Source of the DNA: Ignavibacteriae bacterium HGW-Ignavibacteriae-1
GTDB taxonomy: Bacteria; Bacteroidota; Ignavibacteria; Kapaibacteriales; UBA2268
DNA: 64,000 bases
Assembly (NCBI GenBank): GCA_002839825.1
Contig: PGYU01000001.1
Coordinates: 372,001-436,000, forward strand
Direction: 5' to 3'
In this document: positions 15,690 to 25,490 of the stretch, piece after piece
How the letters are laid out: each line of letters starts with the position of its first letter
Numbering within the stretch: the stretch's first letter is position 1
Notes under the pieces: model-generated
Seen by the model: the letters and a program-made list of their open reading frames with translations, nothing else
Databases searched by the model: none
What the model was told of the DNA's origin: nothing
Translations under genes and position numbers: made by a program

Positions 15690-17327
15690 ATGACAATATT
15701 ACGCTTAGTAATTCTCAGCTTCTTGATTTCCACATCACTCTTTGCCCAAAAGATTGAAAAAGGAAGGCTTTCAGGGGCAACAAAAAATTCCATTGACACT
15801 TTAGCTGCTCAAAATGTGCTGAACCTTTTGAAAGAGAGCAAGGGATTACTTGAAAGAGAAGTTGACCCCAATACATATTTGGTCGGTCCGGGAGATGAAT
15901 TCTCTATATCTATCATCTCAAATGAGATTTTCGAGGACAGAACCAAAATCACACCCGAAGGAAAGATAATAATCAAAGGAGCGGGTACTGTTGATGTCCG
16001 AAACAAAACCTTATTCGAAGTAAGAGAAATTGTAAAGAAGCAAATTCAAAAATATATTCGCACCGACAATATTGATGTCGCTTTAACCGAATTACGCGAA
16101 TTTAAGGTTATAGTCAGTGGTACTGTTCCTAAACCTGTTTCTGTTGCTGCAACAGCAGCAGACCGAGTATCTGAGATAATTGATAAAGCATCGGGATTGC
16201 AATTCGAATCGTCTGAAAGATTGATAAAATTACACCGATATGATACTGATGAAATCATCAACGTTGACTTGATGAAGTTTTTTATGTATGGCGACCAAGC
16301 TTCGAACCCAACAGTATTAGGCGGTGATTTGATTCGCGTTCCGCCAATCAATAAAAGTGACATGATTGAAATCCACGGTGAGGTCTTCGCTCCAGGACAG
16401 TTCGAATATGTCGAAGGCGATTCGCTTTCTACATTAATAAAATTCGGACAAGGCTTCAATAATTCTTCGCTACTTGATTCGGTAGAATTTGTTAGAATAG
16501 GGACAGATGATGAATTAATAAAAAAAATCATAGACCTTAGTTCTTGGAATGACATTTTATTTAGCTCAAGCCAACTTGAAGGTGATTTCCCGCTTTTACC
16601 CGGTGATAGAGTGTATGTACGGAAAAAACACGGATGGAAAGAACGTGATTATGTTGTTGTGGGTGGCGAAGTCAAATATCCCGGCAAATATGCCATAAAT
16701 ACAGACGTTGACAAAGTTCGTGATGTAATTATTCGTGCAGGTGGATTTACACGTGACGCTTCTATCGAAAATACTGAGTTCATCCGCCAAAGAGACCTTG
16801 AAATAATTGACACTGAATTGGAACGCTTGAGAACCCTTGTACCCTCGGAAATGTCTAAATCAGAGTTGAGATATTTCCAAGCAAAAATCAATGAAAAAAA
16901 AGGTGTTATTTCAGTCAATTTTGCTGCAGTTTTGGAGGATGAAAATTCTCCTGAAAATGTTTTGGTCGTATCACGTGATTCGATTGTTGTACCCGAAAAA
17001 AACGAATTTATAAATGTCCAAGGTAGAGTAAATAATCCCGGGAAAGTTAAGTACAACCCTGGTTATACTTATCTTGACTACATTATGTTAGCAGGTGGGT
17101 ATGGATATAGAGCCGACATAGATGAGACTTTGGTCAATAAACCCAAGGGCGGGCAATTCTTAGCTGATGAAGTAAAACTTTACAGAATTGAACCGGGTGA
17201 TGTTATCCTCGTACCGACAGAAATTGAAACAACATTTATGGAAGTTTTCACAACAACTTTGACAATCGTGACTCAACTTGTAACTATTGCCGGTGTCGTC
17301 ATCGCTATAACCAATATCAATAAATAA
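15690..17327 (+). CDS. Outer-membrane polysaccharide export protein (OPX, Wza-like)
   Basis: A signal peptide (about 1-19) is followed by a polysaccharide export domain (about 62-140, starting LVGPGDEFSISI) and several SLBB beta-grasp domains. Three clear repeats begin near IEIHGEVFAPGQFEY, YVVVGGEVKYPGKY and INVQGRVNNPGKVKY. A hydrophobic C-terminal helix (about 520-540) may cross a membrane. No lipobox is seen, unlike classical Wza. Such proteins form the outer channel for capsule or exopolysaccharide. The next gene encodes the inner-membrane Wzz-like partner with no intergenic base. No polymerase or sugar transferase genes lie next to the pair. Confidence 0.88.
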   Translation: MTILRLVILSFLISTSLFAQKIEKGRLSGATKNSIDTLAAQNVLNLLKESKGLLEREVDPNTYLVGPGDEFSISIISNEIFEDRTKITPEGKIIIKGAGTVDVRNKTLFEVREIVKKQIQKYIRTDNIDVALTELREFKVIVSGTVPKPVSVAATAADRVSEIIDKASGLQFESSERLIKLHRYDTDEIINVDLMKFFMYGDQASNPTVLGGDLIRVPPINKSDMIEIHGEVFAPGQFEYVEGDSLSTLIKFGQGFNNSSLLDSVEFVRIGTDDELIKKIIDLSSWNDILFSSSQLEGDFPLLPGDRVYVRKKHGWKERDYVVVGGEVKYPGKYAINTDVDKVRDVIIRAGGFTRDASIENTEFIRQRDLEIIDTELERLRTLVPSEMSKSELRYFQAKINEKKGVISVNFAAVLEDENSPENVLVVSRDSIVVPEKNEFINVQGRVNNPGKVKYNPGYTYLDYIMLAGGYGYRADIDETLVNKPKGGQFLADEVKLYRIEPGDVILVPTEIETTFMEVFTTTLTIVTQLVTIAGVVIAITNINK

Positions 17328-18515
17328 ATGAAATTATTACCCGAAAAAGAAGAAATGTCATTTTTTGCAATTTTTAAATTGCTTAGGTTCAACATAATTA
17401 AGCTGCTCACTTGGGTTATTGGGATTACTATTGTTGTAATCATTTATTCATTTATAATGCCCAATACCTACACGGCACATTCGAGTGTACTTCCGCCTTC
17501 CAAGGAAGGTCAATCCGGAGGATTGTCTAGTTTTATACAGAGCTTTGCCGGCGGACTCAGCATCCCGGGAGTTTCCCAATCTGACCAATCTAAACTATTT
17601 GGCGAAATTTTGTACAGCCGTACCGTTGTTGACTACATTATCGAAAAATTGTCTCTTAGAGAATTACCAAAATTCAAGGATATTCCACGAGAAGATTTGC
17701 AAAATTTCATTTCTCGTTCCATAGAAGTAGAAGTTGACAAAACCGGAATAATATATGTTGGTGCAAAATATGAAACAGATTTTTTTCCAAGCCAAGCTGA
17801 CAAGCAAAAAGCGGCTGAAATGTCATCCGGAATGGTGAATTATGCTGTTGAAGGTTTAGACCACGTTATCAAGAATCGTACTATGACCAATGCACGAAAA
17901 TCCAGAGAATACATTCAATCTGAATTGATTGGTTACAAGTCCGACTTGGATTCGATTGCTACTTTGATTGAAAAGTTTCAGATTGAAAACAAAGTTATTG
18001 CGATTGATGAACAAACTCAAGCTATCGTAACTCAAGCTATCGAAGTTGGTACATTGATTGTCCAAGCAGAGCTTGAACTAAACTTAGCAAGATTGCAATA
18101 TAACACGGCTTCTCCGCAAGTATCTTTTCATGAAAATCAATTGAAATTGCTTAAAGACCAATATTCTAAGATTCAATATGGTGGGTTGACGCCGACTGAT
18201 GCCTTTTCCATTTCGCTGGATAAAGTACCGACTTTGATTAAAGAATATACCGAATTGTTTCGCGAACGAAAAATCATGGAGCAAGTTATTGTGTATTTGG
18301 AAACTCAGAAACACCAAGAAGCAATCCAAGAAAACAGAGATGTCCCGGTAATAGAAGTGTTGGATTTAGCAATACCTGCGGAAAAGAAAACATCGCCACA
18401 ACGTTCATTAATGGTGGTGCTTTCACTATTTTTATCCGGCTTGTTTGTTACGATTGCAATAGTGATTTCAGCTTACCGTAAAGGCAATCTGTATTTGATT
18501 AGTAATCAGGACTAA
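17328..18515 (+). CDS. Wzz-family chain-length / polysaccharide co-polymerase
   Basis: The protein has the Wzz layout: a first membrane helix (about 22-44), a long periplasmic part of about 320 residues with predicted coiled coils (DSIATLIEKFQIENKV and following), and a second helix near the C terminus. The second helix is preceded by a Pro-containing AIPAEKKTSPQRS motif typical of the family. It lacks a cytoplasmic tyrosine kinase domain. It would set polymer length or bridge to the OPX channel encoded by the gene just before it. The stop abuts the stop of the convergent HD-domain gene. Confidence 0.88.
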   Translation: MKLLPEKEEMSFFAIFKLLRFNIIKLLTWVIGITIVVIIYSFIMPNTYTAHSSVLPPSKEGQSGGLSSFIQSFAGGLSIPGVSQSDQSKLFGEILYSRTVVDYIIEKLSLRELPKFKDIPREDLQNFISRSIEVEVDKTGIIYVGAKYETDFFPSQADKQKAAEMSSGMVNYAVEGLDHVIKNRTMTNARKSREYIQSELIGYKSDLDSIATLIEKFQIENKVIAIDEQTQAIVTQAIEVGTLIVQAELELNLARLQYNTASPQVSFHENQLKLLKDQYSKIQYGGLTPTDAFSISLDKVPTLIKEYTELFRERKIMEQVIVYLETQKHQEAIQENRDVPVIEVLDLAIPAEKKTSPQRSLMVVLSLFLSGLFVTIAIVISAYRKGNLYLISNQD

Positions 18516-19112
18516 TCAGCCTAATATTTTGTTTCGCTCTTTTTTCAATTCTGTGATAAGGTACTTGATAGCAACATTGTCGCTATTTTTTGACTGTGCA
18601 ATCAGTGTTTGAGTTATATTTAGGATGTAATTCACGGGGCTAAAGTTCGGTGTGATTTCCAAACATCGGAAATTATCCAAATGTTCGCTCAACCATAATA
18701 TCAGATAATCATCAACCGGAATGCGAACTACTTCATTTTCTCCGAAGGTGAAAGGTTTGCTTTTGATGTATTTCAAATCATGTTTCAAAATTTCCATCAA
18801 ATAGGCTATGTAAGGACCGAAATTGTAGATAATGATTTCGGGGGTTATTTCTTCAATTTTTTGGTAAACATCATGTAATAGAGCCGAAATCAGCATCTCG
18901 GGGTCATAGATGTTTAATTCGTTTATCAATATCTTACAGACTCTTGTGACATGAAAAAAATACATCGAACCATCTAAAGTTTTTTTATCACCATAAGCCC
19001 AATCAGCCATATCATAGGCACTGATGATTCTGTTCAATTCCAGAGGGTCAATCTTGTACTGTAAGATATGTTCTAACTCTTCTTTTGTTAAAAATGTATG
19101 ACTATACATCAT
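18516..19112 (-). CDS. Small HD-domain protein related to (p)ppGpp hydrolases
   Basis: The 198 residues contain the HD motif in SALLHDVYQ (about 82-90), an upstream His in FFHVTRV, and a downstream EHLDNFRCLE block that resembles the LADRLHNMRTL motif of the RelA/SpoT hydrolase domain. The second Asp of the metal site could come from this block. No synthetase or regulatory domain is attached, so a small alarmone hydrolase is one possibility, but the substrate is not shown by the sequence. It directly follows recN on the same strand with no gap. Confidence 0.6.
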   Translation of the reverse strand: MMYSHTFLTKEELEHILQYKIDPLELNRIISAYDMADWAYGDKKTLDGSMYFFHVTRVCKILINELNIYDPEMLISALLHDVYQKIEEITPEIIIYNFGPYIAYLMEILKHDLKYIKSKPFTFGENEVVRIPVDDYLILWLSEHLDNFRCLEITPNFSPVNYILNITQTLIAQSKNSDNVAIKYLITELKKERNKILG

Positions 19113-20825
19113 CTACACCGATTTATTTATCAATATTTTTGCACTTTCAATTGCTGCTTCCGTCAATTCTTCGCCGCTTAACATTTTCGCGATTTCATGA
19201 ATTTTTTCTTCATACGAAAGTAATTTTGTTTCAACAAATGTGCGCTTATCATTTTCCTGTTTGCGAACTAAGACCATGTTGTCGCCCATAGCTGCGATTT
19301 GTGGCAAATGCGTAATAGCTAAAATTTGGTGATATGTAGCAAGCTCTTTCATCACTAATCCTACTTTTTGAGCTATTCGTCCACTTATTCCTGTATCAAT
19401 TTCATCAAATACCATTATCGGTATCATATCATTTCCGGCTAAAATGCTCTTTAGAGCGAGCATAATTCTCGACACTTCGCCACCCGATGCTACATCTGCC
19501 AATGGAGTGGTTTTCTCGCCTTTGTTTGTCGAAATATGAAATTCCAATTCATCATACCCATTATCGAAAACTTTGAAGCTTTTCTTATCTAAATCAATTG
19601 AGAGCAAATCGCCGTTTGATGCTTCTTTATGCTTAATAACAACCTGAAACTCGGCATTTGCAATTCCCATTTGATTCAGCTTTTCTTCAAGTTTGGCAGA
19701 GAATGTCTTAGCATCTGTCTTCCGACGATTGCTAATTTGTTTGCCAATTTGAGCTAAATCCGCTCTCAATGAATGTATTTGCTTCAACAAATCTTTTGTT
19801 AAAAAGTCAAAGTTCTCAGATTCAGCTATTTCAGCCAAAATACTATCACGAAGTTCTAAAACTTCTGCCAAAGTTCCGTACTTTCGACATAAGGTCTTTA
19901 TATTGTATAAACGAGTTCTGATTTGTTCTATTTTTTCAGGATTATAATCTAATTTTTCAATATAATCTATCAAAAAAGCAGAGCTTTCTTTGGAGATGAT
20001 TTCTGCGGAATATATCTCGTTTGCATATTGTTCAAATGCCGAATCAAACTTTGCCAAGTTTTGCATTGTCTTATTCACTCGAGACAATAAGGATTGAACA
20101 CCCGTTTCCGATTCGAATAAAAGATTATAGCTTTCATTGCATTGAATGATGATTTGTTCTGCATTTTCCAAAACGACAAGTTCGGTTTCGAGTTTGCTGT
20201 CTTCATCAGCTTGTGGGTCAACTTGCTGAATTTCGTCCAATTTATATAAAAGATTTTCCCTTTGCGACTTCAAATCATGTTCTTTTTTTGTCAATGTTTT
20301 GTATTCATCAATTTTGTTACTTAACTGATTTTTCAACTCGACAAATTGAGCGATTAAGTCATCTTTCTTGTTAATTGTATCAAAAATTTGAATATGATTT
20401 TCGGATTTGAGTAAGGATTGATGGTCATGTTGACCGTGGAAGTCAATTAACAATTCACCGATTGATTTGAGCAAGTTGAGTGTAGTTGGTGTGTCATTTA
20501 CAAAGTTTCTACTCGAACCTTTTACCGAAATTTCCCGACGAAGTATCAAAGTATCTTCGATTACGTAGTCAATGTCGTTGCTTTCCAACAATGCTGCAAT
20601 TCCGGCTTTACCGCCGATTTCGATTTCAGCTTCAATGATTGCTTTATTTTCGCCTGTCCGAACAAAATCAGACGATGCCCTATCTCCGAACAACAAAATG
20701 AGCGAATCAACTATCATAGATTTGCCCGAACCCGTTTCGCCAATAATAACATTCAGTCCCGAATTGAAGTTCACTTCGAGGTCATCTATCAAGGCAAAAT
20801 TACGGATTCGTAAATGTTTAATCAT
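19113..20825 (-). CDS. recN: DNA repair ATPase RecN
   Basis: RecN is an SMC-like ATPase acting in double-strand break repair. The Walker A motif GETGSGKS lies at 29-36, in the usual context of RIRNFALIDDLEVNF. A long coiled-coil middle (about 150-370) separates it from the ABC signature ASGGEVSRIMLALK and the Walker B segment PIMVFDEIDTGISG. The 570 residues match the family. It lies 26 bp after ftsK in what looks like one transcript, comB-ftsK-recN-HD. Confidence 0.97.
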   Translation of the reverse strand: MIKHLRIRNFALIDDLEVNFNSGLNVIIGETGSGKSMIVDSLILLFGDRASSDFVRTGENKAIIEAEIEIGGKAGIAALLESNDIDYVIEDTLILRREISVKGSSRNFVNDTPTTLNLLKSIGELLIDFHGQHDHQSLLKSENHIQIFDTINKKDDLIAQFVELKNQLSNKIDEYKTLTKKEHDLKSQRENLLYKLDEIQQVDPQADEDSKLETELVVLENAEQIIIQCNESYNLLFESETGVQSLLSRVNKTMQNLAKFDSAFEQYANEIYSAEIISKESSAFLIDYIEKLDYNPEKIEQIRTRLYNIKTLCRKYGTLAEVLELRDSILAEIAESENFDFLTKDLLKQIHSLRADLAQIGKQISNRRKTDAKTFSAKLEEKLNQMGIANAEFQVVIKHKEASNGDLLSIDLDKKSFKVFDNGYDELEFHISTNKGEKTTPLADVASGGEVSRIMLALKSILAGNDMIPIMVFDEIDTGISGRIAQKVGLVMKELATYHQILAITHLPQIAAMGDNMVLVRKQENDKRTFVETKLLSYEEKIHEIAKMLSGEELTEAAIESAKILINKSV

Positions 20826-20851
20826 ATTGTTTAATTCAACTCAATAAGGGT

Positions 20852-23752
20852 TTATAAAATTGCTTCCAATTCACTTTCAGAGTCAATCAAGACTTGTCTT
20901 GCCTTGCTTCCGTCAAATGAACCGACAACACCGGCAGATTCGAGTTCATCTACAATTCTTCCGGCACGCGCATAGCCAACTTTTAGGCGTCGCTGAAGGA
21001 GCGAAACCGAGCCCTGTTGATGGCGGACGATTAACCGAGCAGCTTCTTCAAATAATGGGTCTCTGTCGCTCGGATCAATCATTTTCTTGTCGCTTTTTTC
21101 GATAATACTTGGCAACATGTATGGCGAAGAATAACCCTTTTGATGAGTGATAAATTCACAAATATTCTCAACTTCATCTGTAGTAATGAATGAATTTTGC
21201 ACTCTGATGGGTTGCGATTTACCCGGTTGCAAGCATAACATATCGCCCATTCCGAGCAATTTCTCGGCTCCTTGCATATCCAAAATCGTCCGAGAGTCAA
21301 TCTTACTTGCAACCAAATAAGCTATCCGAGCAGGGAAATTCGCCTTGATAAGCCCTGTGATAACATCAACTGAAGGTCTTTGAGTTGCCAGAACAAGGTG
21401 AATACCAACGGCACGAGCCATCTGAGCCAATCTGGTAATCGGTTCTTCGATTTCTTTAGATGCAGTTAGCATCAAATCCGCCAATTCGTCAATAATCACC
21501 ACAATGTAAGGCATCTTTCTGTGTTTGACTTCTTTCGTGCTTTTGATTTTCTGAGATAGAATTTTTTCGTTGTAATCAATAATATTTTTTTGCCCAACTG
21601 AAGCTAAAATATCGTATCTGATTTCCATTTCGAGAACTGTTGATTTAAGCACGCTCACGGCATCATCAGGCTTTGTAATTATAATATCCTGTATGTCAGG
21701 TGACATGGCGATGTAATGCTTCTTAAGCATGGAATATTGCTGCAATTCAACCTTCTTAGGGTCTATGATTACAAATTTCAGTTCTGATGGATGTCTCTTG
21801 TAAAGTAGAGAACTGATAATGGTATTAATCCCAACTGATTTCCCTGAACCGGTTGAACCGGCAATAAGAAGGTGAGGCATTTTTGCCAAATCAACAATGA
21901 ACACTTCCCCCGAGATATTTTTGCCGAGGCATAAGGGCAGCGATGCTGTGCTTTGAGCAAATTTTGAACTTCTAATTGTATCGCAAAAGGTTACCATCGA
22001 AGGGTTGGAGTTTGGAATTTCCACTCCAACTGTGCCCTTGCCCGGAATTGGTGCGATGATTCTGATACCTTTGGCTTTGAGAGCCATTGCAAGGTCATCG
22101 GCATAGCTTTCGATTTTGCTGATTTTAATTCCCGGAGCAGGAACAAACTCGTATTGAGTCACTACGGGTCCGGGAGTTACGGTCAAATTCTCTATATAAA
22201 TTTTGAATGTTTCGAGCTTTTCTTGCAGAATTTGTGCATTCACTCTTAGCTCGTCTTCAGAAACATTTGAAACGATGACTTCGTTATTCAGCAAATCAGT
22301 TCCCGGAGTGATGAAATTAATTTCCTCATCGTGTATTGCAGTGCTGATTAACTCTCCTTCCTCCAAATCATCGTCAAAATCATTGATTGAAATACTCACT
22401 TTGCGTTGAGTTTCAGGCTGAATGTAAGTCGTAGGTGTCGGAACAGGCTTAGGCCTTTCCTCAATCACCTTCTCTTCTTCCATACTTTCGTTTTCAATGA
22501 AGCTATCATCTTCGTTAAAATATTTTGTTCGGTCAGTGTAATCGTTGCCATCTTCAGTATTATCATCAATGATTTCATTGTCTGAATAATCATCATTGCT
22601 TTCAAATTCATCGTTTTCTTCTATTCCGGTATAAACAGGCTCTTCAATATTATCTAAAGTCGGTTTGAATTGTTCCTCTATTACTATTGGTTTTTCATCC
22701 GAATTGACTTTAGGGTGATTCGTTTCAGCTATAGGTTTTGCATTTTCAATTGGCTCAGGTGCCGGAGCAACGGTGCGATTTGACCTTTCAATATCCATCA
22801 CACGTGGAGGAGGCTGCGTAACTTTGTCGGCAAAACCCAATTTCTTGAATGGATTTGGCGATTCGACCGGATTTGAATCTATTTCCGGTTTCGGAGTGTT
22901 TATCTTAAGTATCGGCTCTCGTTTAATGACGGTTTGGCTATCGAAATCATCCATTTCTGGGATTCCAATTTCCTCAATATCAGCTTCGTTTGTTTCAACT
23001 TTTGCTTCCTCATTTTCATGCTTTTTGCCGAATTCTTGAGTTTTCATGAAATCTTTGACTTTGTCGGAACTTTCGTAAGATTTCTCATTGACAATTTTTA
23101 GCAATCGCAAAGTGTAATCCCAAATGCCAATTCCAAAGCGTTTTAAAATTTCGAAGAAATTTGTAAAATATTTGTTGAAATCGAATTCAGTACCATAATA
23201 AAAAGCTATTAGCATTATAAGTGAGAAGAATACAGTTGAGCCGATTGGACCTGCGAATCCAACAACTACGGAGGCGAGGTATTTGCCAATATTGCCGCTC
23301 CACTCCTTAGGAATTCCTTCAAATACTGCAAAACTTTGCAATGAACCGACCACAGATGCGAAACCGATTGAGGCTATAAAAAAAAGAATCGTGAATCGAA
23401 TCAACTTCTTATGTATTTCGCCGCCTGAAAATAATCTCTCCGACCATACTATAAGCAAAAAAGGGAGGAAGATGATTATATAGCCCAATGTGCTATTATA
23501 TAGGAAGTCGGACAAGAAGGCACCCGTGAGCCCGAGCCAATTTTGAGTTGTTGATGCCTTAGCGGCAATAATCTCATCATTACCAAATAGTTTGAACAAA
23601 TCTCCAAATTTGATATTGATGTTAGATTCATCTTCGGCTGTATAAGATATGAGGGCAAGCATAAGCAACAATGAAAATATCGCTATCAAAACTGCCATCA
23701 ACTTAAAATGCTTATCGTATTTTCGTTTTATCTTTCCCAATTTATCTTTCAA
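20852..23752 (-). CDS. ftsK: DNA translocase FtsK/SpoIIIE
   Basis: FtsK pumps chromosomal DNA at the division septum. Four membrane helices occupy about residues 15-190. They are followed by an acidic, low-complexity linker (about 240-470, rich in Glu, Asp, Asn and Pro). Next comes the motor with Walker A AGSTGSGKSVG near 639, Walker B VVIIDELADLM near 750 and the LATQRPSVDVITGLIKANFP segment. The C-terminal gamma domain (LLQRRLKVGYARAGRIVDEL) should read polar KOPS-like DNA sites. All parts are intact at 966 residues. It lies 19 bp after comB. Confidence 0.97.
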   Translation of the reverse strand: MKDKLGKIKRKYDKHFKLMAVLIAIFSLLLMLALISYTAEDESNINIKFGDLFKLFGNDEIIAAKASTTQNWLGLTGAFLSDFLYNSTLGYIIIFLPFLLIVWSERLFSGGEIHKKLIRFTILFFIASIGFASVVGSLQSFAVFEGIPKEWSGNIGKYLASVVVGFAGPIGSTVFFSLIMLIAFYYGTEFDFNKYFTNFFEILKRFGIGIWDYTLRLLKIVNEKSYESSDKVKDFMKTQEFGKKHENEEAKVETNEADIEEIGIPEMDDFDSQTVIKREPILKINTPKPEIDSNPVESPNPFKKLGFADKVTQPPPRVMDIERSNRTVAPAPEPIENAKPIAETNHPKVNSDEKPIVIEEQFKPTLDNIEEPVYTGIEENDEFESNDDYSDNEIIDDNTEDGNDYTDRTKYFNEDDSFIENESMEEEKVIEERPKPVPTPTTYIQPETQRKVSISINDFDDDLEEGELISTAIHDEEINFITPGTDLLNNEVIVSNVSEDELRVNAQILQEKLETFKIYIENLTVTPGPVVTQYEFVPAPGIKISKIESYADDLAMALKAKGIRIIAPIPGKGTVGVEIPNSNPSMVTFCDTIRSSKFAQSTASLPLCLGKNISGEVFIVDLAKMPHLLIAGSTGSGKSVGINTIISSLLYKRHPSELKFVIIDPKKVELQQYSMLKKHYIAMSPDIQDIIITKPDDAVSVLKSTVLEMEIRYDILASVGQKNIIDYNEKILSQKIKSTKEVKHRKMPYIVVIIDELADLMLTASKEIEEPITRLAQMARAVGIHLVLATQRPSVDVITGLIKANFPARIAYLVASKIDSRTILDMQGAEKLLGMGDMLCLQPGKSQPIRVQNSFITTDEVENICEFITHQKGYSSPYMLPSIIEKSDKKMIDPSDRDPLFEEAARLIVRHQQGSVSLLQRRLKVGYARAGRIVDELESAGVVGSFDGSKARQVLIDSESELEAIL

Positions 23753-23771
23753 TTATAATTCAACAAAATTT

Positions 23772-24521
23772 TTAAATATCCAATGCTCTTATAGTGTTCG
23801 AGCCTACAATCGGAATCACAGGAAGTGTGTTCATCGTCAGGCAAAATTCAATATCTTTTTCAAATCCTTTAGCTGCTAAAATTTTTGCATGGTCACTTTT
23901 CATCAGAAAATTTTTCATATCATTTGCATTAAAAGCATAGAGATTACGTGCTGCATCTGCGGTGTCGGTAATCGTGCAGTCAGTATAAATTTGCGAAATT
24001 TCATGAATGATTATACCTGCACATAATACGTCTTCGTAGCTCATACGACCGTTGGTACCTGCACACAGAAAAACCAACTTCGCATCACCTGAATCATACT
24101 CACTCAACAAAATTTTGATATACTCAGTAATGACGGCATTATTCGCAAAAGCAGCAACAACTTTATGCTTTGCATTTTTCGCCTTCTGAAAAGTTTTTGT
24201 GCCATTCGTTGTGGATAGTATCACACTTCGCCCTTTCACTTTTTCAGGGACATATTCAAATGGAGAATTGCCGGCATCAAAGCCCTGTGGCATCAAACCA
24301 TTTCTTTCACCGCCCAGAAAACGAACTTCACGGCTCAAGCTATTATAAATTCTCACAGCTTTATCAAGCGAGTCACTCGGAATTACTTCCTTGGCGCCTG
24401 CGTTCAAAGCGGCACATACCGTAGTGCTTGCTCTGAGTACATCAATCATCACAACAAGCGAATTCTCAAACTGGTTCTCAGTTTCAGGGAAATATGGTGT
24501 CAAAAAAGCATCTATTATCAT
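23772..24521 (-). CDS. comB: 2-phosphosulfolactate phosphatase family (ComB-like)
   Basis: The 249 residues match the ComB family: VVMIDVLRASTTVCAALNAGA with the metal-binding Asp, LGGERNGLMPQGFDAGNSP, SVILSTTNGTK and LVFLCAGTNGR. In methanogens ComB removes phosphate from 2-phosphosulfolactate on the way to coenzyme M. In bacteria without coenzyme M the product sulfolactate may have other uses, and the physiological substrate is uncertain. It is the first gene of the ftsK-recN transcript and has a full Bacteroidota-type promoter 31 bp upstream. Confidence 0.88.
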   Translation of the reverse strand: MIIDAFLTPYFPETENQFENSLVVMIDVLRASTTVCAALNAGAKEVIPSDSLDKAVRIYNSLSREVRFLGGERNGLMPQGFDAGNSPFEYVPEKVKGRSVILSTTNGTKTFQKAKNAKHKVVAAFANNAVITEYIKILLSEYDSGDAKLVFLCAGTNGRMSYEDVLCAGIIIHEISQIYTDCTITDTADAARNLYAFNANDMKNFLMKSDHAKILAAKGFEKDIEFCLTMNTLPVIPIVGSNTIRALDI

Positions 24522-24551
24522 TATTATACTAATGCTGATTATACAAACTCA

Positions 24552-24585
24552 CAAAGATAAAGGGTTTTTTGCTTATAAATGCAAA
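24552..24585 (-). promoter_or_regulatory. Bacteroidota-type promoter for comB-ftsK-recN
   Basis: Minus strand: TTTG (24585-24582), 22 bp, TATCTTTG (24559-24552), 30 bp before the comB ATG. The spacing is at the long end of the known 17-23 bp range. Confidence 0.6.
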
Positions 24586-24716
24586 TTTTGCTGCTTTTAA
24601 ATTTAAACATTTTTTCGTAAATTGGAAAATCATTTTTGAAAATTTCACAACTAATCAATGTAAGTCTGAAAAAAATCACTATTTTTGGTACTGAAAATTC
24701 ATTAAAGGAAGCACAA

Positions 24717-25490
24717 TTGCACAAATTTATTTTAATTGCCGGACCATGTTTAGCCGAGTCAAGCGAAATGTTGGAACAGACAGCCGAATCAATTTTGGAG
24801 TCAACCAAGGATTATGATATAGACCTCATTTTCAAAGCTTCCTACCGCAAGGCAAATCGCACGAGTGGTGAGTCGTTCGAAGGTTTCGGCGATATTAAAG
24901 CTTTGGAGTGGATTGCGCAGATTGGCAAAAAATATAATCTCAGAACCATAACCGATGTTCATAGCATTCAAGATTGCGAAATGGCAGCTCAATATGTTGA
25001 TGCTTTGCAAATTCCTGCTTTTTTGTGCCGACAGACTGATTTGCTCGTAGCTGCGGGCAAAACAGGCAGAACGATTAATATCAAAAAAGGACAATTTCTG
25101 GCAGCAAAGGATATGCAAAAAGCAGCACAGAAAGTAGCTTCAACGGGTAATAACAAAATTATGCTCACCGAGCGCGGTACTTTTTTTGGTTATCATGATT
25201 TAGTTGTGGATTTCCGTAGCTTGCCTATCATGGCGGGCTTTTCTTACCCGATAATTTATGACGCAACGCATTCAGTTCAGCAACCATCACAAGGGGAGCA
25301 GTCAGGTGGCTTGCGACAATTCATCTTGCCTCTGGCAAAAGCTGCTATCGCAGTGGGTGTAAATGGCATCTTCTGCGAAACTCACCCTAATCCCGAAAAA
25401 GCAATGAGCGATGCGGCAACCCAAATAAAGTTGGACGAATTTCCGTCATTCATCAAAACGCTTTTAGATTTGAACCAAGCAATAAAATGA
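24717..25490 (+). CDS. kdsA: 3-deoxy-8-phosphooctulonate synthase KdsA
   Basis: KdsA condenses phosphoenolpyruvate with arabinose-5-phosphate to make KDO-8-phosphate for LPS. Family segments are clear: KFILIAGPCLAESSE at the start, FKASYRKANRTS, ITDVHSIQDCE, LQIPAFLCRQTDLLVAAGKTG and GVNGIFCETHPNPEKAMSDA. The start was set at TTG 24717 because AAAGGAAG sits 5 bp upstream and the protein then begins MHKFILIAGPC, as other KdsA proteins do; no in-frame ATG exists nearby. The frame is open further up to 24636. It overlaps lptC by 4 bp. Confidence 0.93.
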   Translation: MHKFILIAGPCLAESSEMLEQTAESILESTKDYDIDLIFKASYRKANRTSGESFEGFGDIKALEWIAQIGKKYNLRTITDVHSIQDCEMAAQYVDALQIPAFLCRQTDLLVAAGKTGRTINIKKGQFLAAKDMQKAAQKVASTGNNKIMLTERGTFFGYHDLVVDFRSLPIMAGFSYPIIYDATHSVQQPSQGEQSGGLRQFILPLAKAAIAVGVNGIFCETHPNPEKAMSDAATQIKLDEFPSFIKTLLDLNQAIK

